From positions 16,673,769 through 16,737,768 of the forward strand of contig CM059624.1 of the NCBI GenBank assembly GCA_030435675.1: a stretch of 64,000 bases of DNA. Reading direction: 5' to 3'. A program made the translations under genes and the position numbers. Positions 21,271-36,164 of this stretch are shown in pieces. The notes beneath the pieces were generated by a model. It was not told where the DNA came from. It saw nothing but the letters and a program-made list of their open reading frames with translations, and did no database searches. Position 1 is the first letter of the stretch. The number at the start of each line of letters is the position of its first letter. This DNA is from Steinernema hermaphroditum (lineage: Eukaryota; Nematoda; Chromadorea; Rhabditida; Steinernematidae).

Positions 21271-24200
21271 TGGAGCAGGAGGGTCAGATGCAGAACTCTT
21301 TGCATGAACAAGGCCCTATCTGTCTCGAATTGAAAGTTTTGCAGGAAACTAAGATAGTCCACAGTAAATCCAACGGGAGTAGGCGCGTTCGATCAGGCTC
21401 GTGCAGTTCTACAAGATCCAATCATAAAAATGCTATGGTACTTTGGAGCAGGAGGGTCAGATGCAGAACTCTTTGCATGAACAAGGCCCTATCTGTCTCG
21501 AATTGAAAGTTTTGCAGGAAACTAAGATAGTCCACAGTAAATCCAACGGGAATAGGCGCGTTCGATCAGGCTCGTGCAGTTCTACAAGATCCAATCATAA
21601 AAATGCTATGGTACTTTGGAGCAGGAGGGTCAGATGCAGAGCTCTTTGTGTGAGCAAGGGCCCTAGCTGTCTCGAATTGAAAGTTTTGCAGGAAACTAAG
21701 ATAGTCCACAGTAATCCCAACGGGAATAGGCGCGTTCGATCAGGCTCGTGCAGTTCTACAAGATCCAATCATAAAAATGCTATGGTACTTTGGAGCAGGA
21801 GGGTCAGATGCAGAGCTCTTTGTATGATCAAGGGCCCTAGCTGTCTCGAATTGAAAGTTTTGCAGGAAACTAAGATAGTCCACAGTAAATCCAACGTGAG
21901 TAGGCGCGTTCGATCAGGCTCGTGCAGTTCTACAAGATCCAATCATAAAAATGCTATGGTACTTTGGAGCAGGAGGGTCAGATGCAGAGCTCTTGTGTGA
22001 ACAAGGGCCCTAGCTGTCTCGAATTGAAAGTTTTGCAGGAAACTAAGATAGTCCACAGTAAATCCAACGGGAGTAGGCGCGTTCGATCAGGCTCGTGCAG
22101 TTCTACAACATCCAATCATAAAAATGCTATGGTACTTTGGAGCAGGAGGGTCAGATGCAGAGCTCTTTGTATGAACAAGGGCCCTATCTGTCTCGAATTG
22201 AAAGTTTTGCAGGAAACTAAGATAGTCCACAGTAAATCCAACGTGAGTAGGCGCGTTCGATCAGGCTCGTGCAGTTCTACAAGATCCAATCATAAAAATG
22301 CTATGGTACTTTGGAGCAGGAGGGTCAGATGCAGAACTCTTTGCATGAACAAGGCCCTATCTGTCTCGAATTGAAAGTTTTGCAGGAAACTAAGATAGTC
22401 CACAGTAAATCCAACGGGAATAGGCGCGTTCGATCAGGCTCGTGCAGTTCTACAAGATCCAATCATAAAAATGCTATGGTACTTTGGAGCAGGAGGGTCA
22501 GATGCAGAACTCTTTGCATGAACAAGGCCCTATCTGTCTCGAATTGAAAGTTTTGCAGGAAACTAAGATAGTCCACAGTAAATCCAACGGGAATAGGCGC
22601 GTTCGATCAGGCTCGTGCAGTTCTACAAGATCCAATCATAAAAATGCTATGGTACTTTGGAGCAGGAGGGTCAGATGCAGAACTCTTTGCATGAACAAGG
22701 GCCCTATCTGTCTCGAATTGAAAGTTTTGCAGGAAACTAAGATAGTCCACAGTAAATCCAACGGGAATAGGCGCGTTCGATCAGGCTCGTGCAGTTCTAC
22801 AAGATCCAATCATAAAAATGCTATGGTACTTTGGAGCAGGAGGGTCAGATGCAGAGCTCTTGGTGTGAGCAAGGGCCCTGCTGTCTCGAATTGAAAGTTT
22901 TGCAGGAAACTAAGATAGTCCACAGTAAATCCAACGGGAGTAGGCGCGTTCGATCAGGCTCGTGCAGTTCTACAAGATCCAATCATAAAAATGCTATGGT
23001 ACTTTGGAGCAGGAGGGTCAGATGCAGAACTCTTTGCATGAACAAGGCCCTATCTGTCTCGAATTGAAAGTTTTGCAGGAAACTAAGATAGTCCACAGTA
23101 AATATAACGGGAATAGGCGCGTTCGATCAGGCTCGTGCAGTTCTACAAGATCCAATCATAAAAATGCTATGGTACTTTGGAGCAGGAGGGTCAGATGCAG
23201 AACTCTTTGCATGAACAAGGCCCTATCTGTCTCGAATTGAAAGTTTTGCAGGAAACTAAGATAGTCCACAGTAAATCCAACGTGAGTAGGCGCGTTCGAT
23301 CAGGCTCGTGCAGTTCTACAAGATCCAATCATAAAAATGCTATGGTACTTTGGAGCAGGAGGGTCAGATTCAGAACTCTTTGCATGAACAAGGCCCTATC
23401 TGTCTCGAATTGAAAGTTTTGCAGGAAACTAAGATAGTCCACAGTAAATATAACGGGAATAGGCGCGTTCGATCAGGCTCGTGCAGTTCTACAAGATCCC
23501 AATCATAAAAATGCTATGGTACTTTGGAGCAGGAGGGTCAGATGCAGAGCTCTTGGTATGAACAAGGGCCCTAGCTGTCTCGAATTGAAAGTTTTGCAGG
23601 AAACTAAGATAGTCCACAGTAATCCGAACGGGAATAGGCGCGTTCGATCAGGCTCGTGCAGTTCTACAAGATCGAATCATAAAAATGATATGGTACTTTG
23701 GAGCAGGAGGGTCAGATGCAGAACTCTTTGCATGAACAAGGCCCTATCTGTCTCGAATTGAAAGTTTTGCAGGAAACTAAGATAGTCCACAGTAAATCCA
23801 ACGAGAGTAGGCGCGTTCGATCAGGCTCGTGCAGTTCTACAAGATCCGATCATAAAAATGCTATGGTACTTTGGAGCAGGAGGGTCAGATGCAGAGCTCT
23901 TTGAATGAACAAGGGCCCTAGCTGTCTCGAATTGAAAGTTTTGCAGGAAACTAAGATAGTCCACAGTAATTCCAACGGGAATAGGCGCGTTCGATCAGGC
24001 TCGTGCAGTTCTACAAGATCCAATCATAAAAATGCTATGGTACTTTGGAGCAGGAGGGTCAGATGCAGAGCTCTTTGTGTGAGCAAGGGCCCTGCTGTCT
24101 CGAATTGAAAGTTTTGCAGGAAACTAAGATAGTCCACAGTAATCCGAACGGGAATAGGCGCGTTCGATCAGGCTCGTGCAGTTCTACAAGATGGAATCAT

Positions 24201-27200
24201 AAAAATGATATGGTACTTTGGAGCAGGAGGGTCAGATGCAGAACTCTTTGCATGAACAAGGGCCCTGCTGTCTCGAATTGAAAGTTTTGCAGGAAACTAA
24301 GATAGTCCACAGTAAATCCAACGGGAGTAGGCGCGTTCGATCAGGCTCGTGCAGTTCTACAAGATCCAATCATAAAAATGCTATGGTACTTTGGAGCAGG
24401 AGGGTCAGATGCAGAGCTCTTTGTGTGAGCAAGGGCCCTGCTGTCTCGAATTGAAAGTTTTGCAGGAAACTAAGATAGTCCACAGTAATCCCAACGGGAA
24501 TAGGCGCGTTCGATCAGGCTCGTGCAGTTCTACAAGATCCAATCATAAAAATGCTATGGTACTTTGGAGCAGGAGGGTCAGATGCAGAGCTCTTGGTGTG
24601 AGCAAGGGCCCTGCTGTCTCGAATTGAAAGTTTTGCAGGAAACTAAGATAGTCCACAGTAAATCCAACGGGAATAGGCGCGTTCGATCAGGCTCGTGCAG
24701 TTCTACAAGATGGAATCATAAAAATGATATGGTACTTTGGAGCAGGAGGGTCAGATGCAGAACTCTTTGCATGAACAAGGCCCTATCTGTCTCGAATTGA
24801 AAGTTTTGCAGGAAACTAAGATAGTCCACAGTAAATCCAACGTGAGTAGGCGCGTTCGATCAGGCTCGTGCAGTTCTACAAGATCCAATCATAAAAATGC
24901 TATGGTACTTTGGAGCAGGAGGGTCAGATGCAGAGCTCTTTGTGTGAGCAAGGGCCCTGCTGTCTCGAATTGAAAGTTTTGCAGGAAACTAAGATAGTCC
25001 ACAGTAATCCCAACGGGAATAGGCGCGTTCGATCAGGCTCGTGCAGTTCTACAAGATCCAATCATAAAAATGCTATGGTACTTTGGAGCAGGAGGGTCAG
25101 ATGCAGAGCTCTTTGTGTGAGCAAGGGCCCTGCTGTCTCGAATTGAAAGTTTTGCAGGAAACTAAGATAGTCCACAGTAATCCCAACGGGAATAGGCGCG
25201 TTCGATCAGGCTCGTGCAGTTCTACAAGATGGAATCATAAAAATGATATGGTACTTTGGAGCAGGAGGGTCAGATGCAGAACTCTTTGCATGAACAAGGC
25301 CCTATCTGTCTCGAATTGAAAGTTTTGCAGGAAACTAAGATAGTCCACAGTAAATCCAACGTGAGTAGGCGCGTTCGATCAGGCTCGTGCAGTTCTACAA
25401 GATCCAATCATAAAAATGCTATGGTACTTTGGAGCAGGAGGGTCAGATTCAGAACTCTTTGCATGAACAAGGCCCTATCTGTCTCGAATTGAAAGTTTTG
25501 CAGGAAACTAAGATAGTCCACAGTAAATATAACGGGAATAGGCGCGTTCGATCAGGCTCGTGCAGTTCTACAAGATCCAATCATAAAAATGCTATGGTAC
25601 TTTGGAGCAGGAGGGTCAGATGCAGAGCTCTTGGTGTGAGCAAGGGCCCTGCTGTCTCGAATTGAAAGTTTTGCAGGAAACTAAGATAGTCCACAGTAAT
25701 CCGAACGGGAATAGGCGCGTTCGATCAGGCTCGTGCAGTTCTACAAGATGGAATCATAAAAATGATATGGTACTTTGGAGCAGGAGGGTCAGATGCAGAA
25801 CTCTTTGCATGAACAAGGCCCTATCTGTCTCGAATTGAAAGTTTTGCAGGAAACTAAGATAGTCCACAGTAATCCGAACGGGAATAGGCGCGTTCGATCA
25901 GGCTCGTGCAGTTCTACAAGATGGAATCATAAAAATGCTATGGTACTTTGGAGCAGGAGGGTCAGATGCAGAACTCTTTGTATGAACAAGGGCCCTATCT
26001 GTCTCGAATTGAAAGTTTTGCAGGAAACTAAGATAGTCCACAGTAATCCGAACGGGAATAGGCGCGTTCGATCAGGCTCGTGCAGTTCTACAAGATCCAA
26101 TCATAAAAATGATATGGTACTTTGGAGCAGGAGGGTCAGATGCAGAACTCTTTGCATGAACAAGGCCCTATCTGTCTCGAATTGAAAGTTTTGCAGGAAA
26201 CTAAGATAGTCCACAGTAAATCCAACGGGAATAGGCGCGTTCGATCAGGCTCGTGCAGTTCTACAAGATCCAATCATAAAAATGCTATGGTACTTTGGAG
26301 CAGGAGGGTCAGATGCAGAGCTCTTTGTGTGAGCAAGGGCCCTAGCTGTCTCGAATTGAAAGTTTTGCAGGAAACTAAGATAGTCCACAGTAATCCCAAC
26401 GGGAATAGGCGCGTTCGATCAGGCTCGTGCAGTTCTACAAGATCCAATCATAAAAATGCTATGGTACTTTGGAGCAGGAGGGTCAGATGCAGAGCTCTTG
26501 GTGTGAGCAAGGGCCCTGCTGTCTCGAATTGAAAGTTTTGCAGGAAACTAAGATAGTCCACAGTAATCCGAACGGGAATAGGCGCGTTCGATCAGGCTCG
26601 TGCAGTTCTACAAGATCCAATCATAAAAATGATATGGTACTTTGGAGCAGGAGGGTCAGATGCAGAGCTCTTTGTATGAACAAGGGCCCTATCTGTCTCG
26701 AATTGAAAGTTTTGCAGGAAACTAAGATAGTCCACAGTAAATCCAACGGGAATAGGCGCGTTCGATCAGGCTCGTGCAGTTCTACAAGATCCAATCATAA
26801 AAATGCTATGGTACTTTGGAGCAGGAGGGTCAGATGCAGAACTCTTTGCATGAACAAGGCCCTATCTGTCTCGAATTGAAAGTTTTGCAGGAAACTAAGA
26901 TAGTCCACAGTAAATCCAACGGGAATAGGCGCGTTCGATCAGGCTCGTGCAGTTCTACAAGATCCAATCATAAAAATGCTATGGTACTTTGGAGCAGGAG
27001 GGTCAGATGCAGAGCTCTTGGTGTGAGCAAGGGCCCTGCTGTCTCGAATTGAAAGTTTTGCAGGAAACTAAGATAGTCCACAGTAATCCCAACGGGAATA
27101 GGCGCGTTCGATCAGGCTCGTGCAGTTCTACAAGATCCAATCATAAAAATGCTATGGTACTTTGGAGCAGGAGGGTCAGATGCAGAACTCTTTGCATGAA

Positions 27201-30200
27201 CAAGGCCCTATCTGTCTCGAATTGAAAGTTTTGCAGGAAACTAAGATAGTCCACAGTAATCCGAACGGGAATAGGCGCGTTCGATCAGGCTCGTGCAGTT
27301 CTACAAGATCCAATCATAAAAATGCTATGGTACTTTGGAGCAGGAGGGTCAGATGCAGAACTCTTTGCATGAACAAGGCCCTATCTGTCTCGAATTGAAA
27401 GTTTTGCAGGAAACTAAGATAGTCCACAGTAAATCCAACGGGAATAGGCGCGTTCGATCAGGCTCGTGCAGTTCTACAAGATCCAATCATAAAAATGCTA
27501 TGGTACTTTGGAGCAGGAGGGTCAGATGCAGAACTCTTGGTGTGAACAAGGGCCCTAGCTGTCTCGAATTGAAAGTTTTGCAGGAAACTAAGATAGTCCA
27601 CAGTAATCCCAACGGGAATAGGCGCGTTCGATCAGGCTCGTGCAGTTCTACAAGATCCAATCATAAAAATGCTATGGTACTTTGGAGCAGGAGGGTCAGA
27701 TGCAGAACTCTTTGTATGAACAAGGGCCCTATCTGTCTCGAATTGAAAGTTTTGCAGGAAACTAAGATAGTCCACAGTAATCCCAACGGGAATAGGCGCG
27801 TTCGATCAGGCTCGTGCAGTTCTACAAGATGGAATCATAAAAATGCTATGGTACTTTGGAGCAGGAGGGTCAGATGCAGAACTCTTTGCATGAACAAGGG
27901 CCCTATCTGTCTCGAATTGAAAGTTTTGCAGGAAACTAAGATAGTCCACAGTAAATCCAACGAGAGTAGGCGCGTTCGATCAGGCTCGTGCAGTTCTACA
28001 AGATCCAATCATAAAAATGCTATGGTACTTTGGAGCAGGAGGGTCAGATGCAGAACTCTTTGCATGAACAAGGCCCTATCTGTCTCGAATTGAAAGTTTT
28101 GCAGGAAACTAAGATAGTCCACAGTAAATCCAACGGGAGTAGGCGCGTTCGATCAGGCTCGTGCAGTTCTACAAGATCCAATCATAAAAATGCTATGGTA
28201 CTTTGGAGCAGGAGGGTCAGATGCAGAGCTCTTGGTGTGAGCAAGGGCCCTGCTGTCTCGAATTGAAAGTTTTGCAGGAAACTAAGATAGTCCACAGTAA
28301 TCCCAACGGGAATAGGCGCGTTCGATCAGGCTCGTGCAGTTCTACAAGATCCAATCATAAAAATGCTATGGTACTTTGGAGCAGGAGGGTCAGATGCAGA
28401 ACTCTTTGCATGAACAAGGGCCCTATCTGTCTCGAATTGAAAGTTTTGCAGGAAACTAAGATAGTCCACAGTAATCCCAACGGGAATAGGCGCGTTCGAT
28501 CAGGCTCGTGCAGTTCTACAAGATCCAATCATAAAAATGCTATGGTACTTTGGAGCAGGAGGGTCAGATGCAGAGCTCTTGGTGTGAGCAAGGGCCCTGC
28601 TGTCTCGAATTGAAAGTTTTGCAGGAAACTAAGATAGTCCACAGGAAATCCAACGAGAGTAGGCGCGTTCGATCAGGCTCGTGCAGTTCTACAAGATCCA
28701 ATCATAAAAATGCTATGGTACTTTGGAGCAGGAGGGGTCAGATGCATAACTCTTTGTATGAACAAGGGCCCTAACTGTCTCGAATTGAAAGTTTTGCAGG
28801 AAACTAAGATAGTCCACAGTAATCCCAACGGGAATAGGCGCGTTCGATCAGGCTCGTGCAGTTCTACAAGATCCAATCATAAAAATGCTATGGTACTTTG
28901 GAGCAGGAGGGTCAGATGCAGAACTCTTTGCATGAACAAGGCCCTATCTGTCTCGAATTGAAAGTTTTGCAGGAAACTAAGATAGTCCACAGTAAATCCA
29001 ACGGGAATAGGCGCGTTCGATCAGGCTCGTGCAGTTCTACAAGATCCAATCATAAAAATGCTATGGTACTTTGGAGCAGGAGGGTCAGATGCAGAACTCT
29101 TTGCATGAACAAGGCCCTATCTGTCTCGAATTGAAAGTTTTGCAGGAAACTAAGATAGTCCACAGTAATCCCAACGGGAATAGGCGCGTTCGATCAGGCT
29201 CGTGCAGTTCTACAAGATCCAATCATAAAAATGCTATGGTACTTTGGAGCAGGAGGGTCAGATGCAGAACTCTTTGCATGAACAAGGCCCTATCTGTCTC
29301 GAATTGAAAGTTTTGCAGGAAACTAAGATAGTCCACAGTAATCCCAACGGGAATAGGCGCGTTCGATCAGGCTCGTGCAGTTCTACAAGATCCAATCATA
29401 AAAATGCTATGGTACTTTGGAGCAGGAGGGTCAGATGCAGAGCTCTTGGTGTGAGCAAGGGCCCTGCTGTCTCGAATTGAAAGTTTTGCAGGAAACTAAG
29501 ATAGTCCACAGTAATCCCAACGAGAGTAGGCGCGTTCGATCAGGCTCGTGCAGTTCTACAAGATCCAATCATAAAAATGCTATGGTACTTTGGAGCAGGA
29601 GGGTCAGATGCAGAACTCTTTGTATGAACAAGGGCCCTAGCTGTCTCGAATTGAAAGTTTTGCAGGAAACTAAGATAGTCCACAGTAATTCCAACGGGAA
29701 TAGGCGCGTTCGATCAGGCTCGTGCAGTTCTACAAGATCCAATCATAAAAATGCTATGGTACTTTGGAGCAGGAGGGTCAGATGCAGAACTCTTTGCATG
29801 AACAAGGCCCTATCTGTCTCGAATTGAAAGTTTTGCAGGAAACTAAGATAGTCCACAGTAATCCCAACGGGAATAGGCGCGTTCGATCAGGCTCGTGCAG
29901 TTCTACAAGATCCAATCATAAAAATGCTATGGTACTTTGGAGCAGGAGGGTCAGATGCAGAGCTCTTGCTGTGAGCAAGGGCCCTGCTGTCTCGAATTGA
30001 AAGTTTTGCAGGAAACTAAGATAGTCCACAGGAAATCCAACGAGAGTAGGCGCGTTCGATCAGGCTCGTGCAGTTCTACAAGATCCAATCATAAAAATGC
30101 TATGGTACTTTGGAGCAGGAGGGTCAGATGCAGAACTCTTTGCATGAACAAGGCCCTATCTGTCTCGAATTGAAAGTTTTGCAGGAAACTAAGATAGTCC

Positions 30201-30439
30201 ACAGTAATCCCAACGGGAATAGGCGCGTTCGATCAGGCTCGTGCAGTTCTACAAGATCCAATCATAAAAATGCTATGGTACTTTGGAGCAGGAGGGTCAG
30301 ATGCAGAGCTCTTTGTATGAGCAAGGGCCCTATCTGTCTCGAATTGAAAGTTTTGCAGGAAACTAAGATAGTCCACAGTAAATCCAACGAGAGTAGGCGC
30401 GTTCGATCAGGCTCGTGCAGTTCTACAAGATCCAATCAT

Positions 30440-30730
30440 AAAAATGCTATGGTACTTTGGAGCAGGAGGGTCAGATGCAGAACTCTTGCTGTGAGCAAGG
30501 GCCCTGCTGTCTCGAATTGAAAGTTTTGCAGGAAACTAAGATAGTCCACAGGAAATCCAACGAGAGTAGGCGCGTTCGATCAGGCTCGTGCAGTTCTACA
30601 AGATCCAATCATAAAAATGCTATGGTACTTCGGAGCAGGAGGGTCAGATGCATAACTCTTGCTGTGAGCAAGGGCCCTGCTGTCTCGAATTGAAAGTTTT
30701 GCAGGAAACTAAGATAGTCCACAGTAATCC
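30440..30730. repeat. CTTCGG / GCATAAC / TTGCTGTGAGC dimer block
   Basis: A GCAGAACTCTTGCTGTGAGC copy with GGAAATCC is followed by a copy with ACTTCGGAGCAGG, GCATAACTC and TTGCTGTGAGC. Similar pairs are at about 36.0-36.24, 46.75-46.99, 49.35-49.5 and 50.0-50.27 kb, some with hotspot deletions. This is a recurring block within zone C. Confidence 0.65.
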
Positions 30731-30787
30731 CAACGGGAATAGGCGCGTTCGATCAGGCTCGTGCAGTTCTACAAGATCCAATCATAA

Positions 30788-31430
30788 AAATGCTATGGTA
30801 CTTTGGAGCAGGAGGGTCAGATGCAGAACTCTTTGCATGAACAAGGGCCCTATCTGTCTCGAATTGAAAGTTTTGCAGGAAACTAAGATAGTCCACAGTA
30901 ATCCCAACGGGAATAGGCGCGTTCGATCAGGCTCGTGCAGTTCTACAAGATCCAATCATAAAAATGCTATGGTACTTTGGAGCAGGAGGGTCAGATGCAG
31001 AACTCTTTGCATGAACAAGGGCCCTATCTGTCTCGAATTGAAAGTTTTGCAGGAAACTAAGATAGTCCACAGTAATCCCAACGGGAATAGGCGCGTTCGA
31101 TCAGGCTCGTGCAGTTCTACAAGATCCAATCATAAAAATGCTATGGTACTTTGGAGCAGGAGGGTCAGATGCAGAACTCTTTGCATGAACAAGGGCCCTA
31201 TCTGTCTCGAATTGAAAGTTTTGCAGGAAACTAAGATAGTCCACAGTAATCCCAACGGGAATAGGCGCGTTCGATCAGGCTCGTGCAGTTCTACAAGATC
31301 CAATCATAAAAATGCTATGGTACTTTGGAGCAGGAGGGTCAGATGCAGAACTCTTTGCATGAACAAGGGCCCTATCTGTCTCGAATTGAAAGTTTTGCAG
31401 GAAACTAAGATAGTCCACAGGTAATCCCAA
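30788..31430. repeat. Run of four near-identical 174-bp monomers
   Basis: Four successive copies carry GCAGAACTCTTTGCATG, GGGCCCTATC and GTAATCCCAACGGG at exact 174-bp spacing. The only difference I see is the final copy's ACAGGTAATCCC. Because 174 is a multiple of 3, this run produces a spurious 258-codon frame. Confidence 0.78.
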
Positions 31431-34400
31431 CGGGAATAGGCGCGTTCGATCAGGCTCGTGCAGTTCTACAAGATCCAATCATAAAAATGCTATGGTACTT
31501 TGGAGCAGGAGGGTCAGATGCAGAACTCTTTGTGTGAGCAAGGGCCCTGCTGTCTCGAATTGAAAGTTTTGCAGGAAACTAAGATAGTCCACAGTAATCC
31601 CAACGGGAATAGGCGCGTTCGATCAGGCTCGTGCAGTTCTACAAGATCCAATCATAAAAATGCTATGGTACTTTGGAGCAGGAGGGTCAGATGCAGAACT
31701 CTTGGTGTGAGCAAGGGCCCTGCTGTCTCGAATTGAAAGTTTTGCAGGAAACTAAGATAGTCCACAGTAATCCCAACGGGAATAGGCGCGTTCGATCAGG
31801 CTCGTGCAGTTCTACAAGATCCAATCATAAAAATGCTATGGTACTTTGGAGCAGGAGGGTCAGATGCAGAACTCTTTGCATGAACAAGGGCCCTATCTGT
31901 CTCGAATTGAAAGTTTTGCAGGAAACTAAGATAGTCCACAGTAATCCCAACGGGAATAGGCGCGTTCGATCAGGCTCGTGCAGTTCTACAAGATCCAATC
32001 ATAAAAATGCTATGGTACTTTGGAGCAGGAGGGTCAGATGCAGAGCTCTTGGTGTGAGCAAGGGCCCTGCTGTCTCGAATTGAAAGTTTTGCAGGAAACT
32101 AAGATAGTCCACAGGAAATCCAACGAGAGTAGGCGCGTTCGATCAGGCTCGTGCAGTTCTACAAGATCCAATCATAAAAATGCTATGGTACTTTGGAGCA
32201 GGAGGGTCAGATGCAGAACTCTTTGCATGAACAAGGGCCCTATCTGTCTCGAATTGAAAGTTTTGCAGGAAACTAAGATAGTCCACAGTAATCCCAACGG
32301 GAATAGGCGCGTTCGATCAGGCTCGTGCAGTTCTACAAGATCCAATCATAAAAATGCTATGGTACTTTGGAGCAGGAGGGTCAGATGCAGAACTCTTTGA
32401 GTGAGCAAGGCCCAAGCTGTCTCGAATTGAAAGTTTTGCAGGAAACTAAGATAGTCCACAGGAAATCCAACGGGAATAGGCGCGTTCGATCAGGCTCGTG
32501 CAGTTCTACAAGATCCAATCATAAAAATGCTATGGTACTTTGGAGCAGGAGGGTCAGATGCAGAACTCTTTGGTATGAACAAGGGCCCTATCTGTCTCGA
32601 ATTGAAAGTTTTGCAGGAAACTAAGATAGTCCACAGTAATCCCAACGGGAATAGGCGCGTTCGATCAGGCTCGTGCAGTTCTACAAGATCCAATCATAAA
32701 AATGCTATGGTACTTTGGAGCAGGAGGGTCAGATGCAGAGCTCTTGGTGTGAGCAAGGGCCCTGCTGTCTCGAATTGAAAGTTTTGCAGGAAACTAAGAT
32801 AGTCCACAGTAATCCCAACGGGAATAGGCGCGTTCGATCAGGCTCGTGCAGTTCTACAAGATCCAATCATAAAAATGCTATGGTACTTTGGAGCAGGAGG
32901 GTCAGATGCAGAACTCTTTGTGTGAACAAGGGCCCTAGCTGTCTCGAATTGAAAGTTTTGCAGGAAACTAAGATAGTCCACAGTAATCCCAACGGGAATA
33001 GGCGCGTTCGATCAGGCTCGTGCAGTTCTACAAGATCCAATCATAAAAATGCTATGGTACTTTGGAGCAGGAGGGTCAGATGCAGAGCTCTTGGTGTGAG
33101 CAAGGGCCCTGCTGTCTCGAATTGAAAGTTTTGCAGGAAACTAAGATAGTCCACAGGTAATCCCAACGGGAATAGGCGCGTTCGATCAGGCTCGTGCAGT
33201 TCTACAAGATCCAATCATAAAAATGCTATGGTACTTTGGAGCAGGAGGGTCAGATGCAGAACTCTTTGCATGAACAAGGGCCCTATCTGTCTCGAATTGA
33301 AAGTTTTGCAGGAAACTAAGATAGTCCACAGTAATCCCAACGGGAATAGGCGCGTTCGATCAGGCTCGTGCAGTTCTACAAGATCCAATCATAAAAATGC
33401 TATGGTACTTTGGAGCAGGAGGGTCAGATGCAGAACTCTTGGTGTGAGCAAGGGCCCTGCTGTCTCGAATTGAAAGTTTTGCAGGAAACTAAGATAGTCC
33501 ACAGGAATTCCAACGGGAATAGGCGCGTTCGATCAGGCTCGTGCAGTTCTACAAGATCCAATCATAAAAATGCTATGGTACTTTGGAGCAGGAGGGTCAG
33601 ATGCAGAACTCTTGGTGTGAGCAAGGGCCCTGCTGTCTCGAATTGAAAGTTTTGCAGGAAACTAAGATAGTCCACAGTAATCCCAACGGGAATAGGCGCG
33701 TTCGATCAGGCTCGTGCAGTTCTACAAGATCCAATCATAAAAATGCTATGGTACTTTGGAGCAGGAGGGTCAGATGCAGAACTCTTTGCATGAACAAGGG
33801 CCCTGCTGTCTCGAATTGAAAGTTTTGCAGGAAACTAAGATAGTCCACAGTAATCCCAACGGGAATAGGCGCGTTCGATCAGGCTCGTGCAGTTCTACAA
33901 GATCCAATCATAAAAATGCTATGGTACTTTGGAGCAGGAGGGTCAGATGCAGAACTCTTGGTGTGAGCAAGGGCCCTAGCTGTCTCGAATTGAAAGTTTT
34001 GCAGGAAACTAAGATAGTCCACAGTAATCCCAACGGGAATAGGCGCGTTCGATCAGGCTCGTGCAGTTCTACAAGATCCAATCATAAAAATGCTATGGTA
34101 CTTTGGAGCAGGAGGGTCAGATGCAGAACTCTTTGTGTGAGCAAGGGCCCAGCTGTCTCGAATTGAAAGTTTTGCAGGAAACTAAGATAGTCCACAGTAA
34201 TCCCAACGGGAATAGGCGCGTTCGATCAGGCTCGTGCAGTTCTACAAGATCCAATCATAAAAATGCTATGGTACTTTGGAGCAGGAGGGTCAGATGCAGA
34301 ACTCTTGGTGTGAGCAAGGGCCCTGCTGTCTCGAATTGAAAGTTTTGCAGGAAACTAAGATAGTCCACAGTAATCCCAACGGGAATAGGCGCGTTCGATC

Positions 34401-36164
34401 AGGCTCGTGCAGTTCTACAAGATCCAATCATAAAAATGCTATGGTACTTTGGAGCAGGAGGGTCAGATGCAGAACTCTTTGCATGAACAAGGGCCCTATC
34501 TGTCTCGAATTGAAAGTTTTGCAGGAAACTAAGATAGTCCACAGTAATCCCAACGGGAATAGGCGCGTTCGATCAGGCTCGTGCAGTTCTACAAGATCCA
34601 ATCATAAAAATGCTATGGTACTTTGGAGCAGGAGGGTCAGATGCAGAGCTCTTGGTGTGAGCAAGGGCCCTGCTGTCTCGAATTGAAAGTTTTGCAGGAA
34701 ACTAAGATAGTCCACAGTAATCCCAACGGGAAGAAGGCGCGTTCGATCAGGCTCGTGCAGTTCTACAAGATCCAATCATAAAAATGCTATGGTACTTTGG
34801 AGCAGGAGGGTCAGATGCAGAACTCTTTGCATGAACAAGGGCCCTATCTGTCTCGAATTGAAAGTTTTGCAGGAAACTAAGATAGTCCACAGTAATCCCA
34901 ACGGGAATAGGCGCGTTCGATCAGGCTCGTGCAGTTCTACAAGATCCAATCATAAAAATGCTATGGTACTTTGGAGCAGGAGGGTCAGATGCAGAGCTCT
35001 TGGTGTGAGCAAGGGCCCTGCTGTCTCGAATTGAAAGTTTTGCAGGAAACTAAGATAGTCCACAGTAATCCCAACGGGAATAGGCGCGTTCGATCAGGCT
35101 CGTGCAGTTCTACAAGATCCAATCATAAAAATGCTATGGTACTTTGGAGCAGGAGGGTCAGATGCAGAACTCTTGGTGATGAGCAAGGGCCCTAGCTGTC
35201 TCGAATTGAAAGTTTTGCAGGAAACTAAGATAGTCCACAGTAATCCCAACGGGAATAGGCGCGTTCGATCAGGCTCGTGCAGTTCTACAAGATCCAATCA
35301 TAAAAATGCTATGGTACTTTGGAGCAGGAGGGTCAGATGCAGAGCTCTTGGTGTGAGCAAGGGCCCTGCTGTCTCGAATTGAAAGTTTTGCAGGAAACTA
35401 AGATAGTCCACAGTAATCCCAACGAGAATAGGCGCGTTCGATCAGGCTCGTGCAGTTCTACAAGATCCAATCATAAAAATGCTATGGTACTTTGGAGCAG
35501 GAGGGTCAGATGCAGAACTCTTTGTGTGAACAAGGGCCCTATGCTGTCTCGAATTGAAAGTTTTGCAGGAAACTAAGATAGTCCACAGTAATCCCAACGG
35601 GAATAGGCGCGTTCGATCAGGCTCGTGCAGTTCTACAAGATCCAATCATAAAAATGCTATGGTACTTTGGAGCAGGAGGGTCAGATGCAGAGCTCTTGGT
35701 GTGAGCAAGGGCCCTGCTGTCTCGAATTGAAAGTTTTGCAGGAAACTAAGATAGTCCACAGGAAATCCAACGAGAGTAGGCGCGTTCGATCAGGCTCGTG
35801 CAGTTCTACAAGATCCAATCATAAAAATGCTATGGTACTTTGGAGCAGGAGGGTCAGATGCAGAACTCTTTGCATGAACAAGGCCCTATCTGTCTCGAAT
35901 TGAAAGTTTTGCAGGAAACTAAGATAGTCCACAGTAATCCCAACGGGAATAGGCGCGTTCGATCAGGCTCGTGAAGTTCTACAAGATCCAATCATAAAAA
36001 TGCTATGGTACTTCGGAGCAGGAGGGTCAGATGCATAACTCTTGCTGTGAGCAAGGGCCCTGCTGTCTCGAATTGAAAGTTTTGCAGGAAACTAAGATAG
36101 TCCACAGGAAATCCAACGAGAGTAGGCGCGTTCGATCAGGCTCGTGCAGTTCTACAAGATCCAA

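Larger units (their letters stand above)
15900..28600. repeat. Zone B of the array: GTAAATCC-type monomers
   Basis: Copies with ACAGTAAATCC followed by AACGTGAG, AACGAGAG, AACGGGAG or AACGGGAA predominate, alternating with AGTAATCC(C/G)AACGGGAA. A linked pair, AAGATGGAATCAT and AATGATATGG, is frequent here. The zone contains the 5-monomer higher-order unit (16.2-18.0 kb), the one large deletion (18.18 kb) and runs of identical monomers (18.7-19.2 and 20.75-21.3 kb). No gene seen. Confidence 0.75.
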
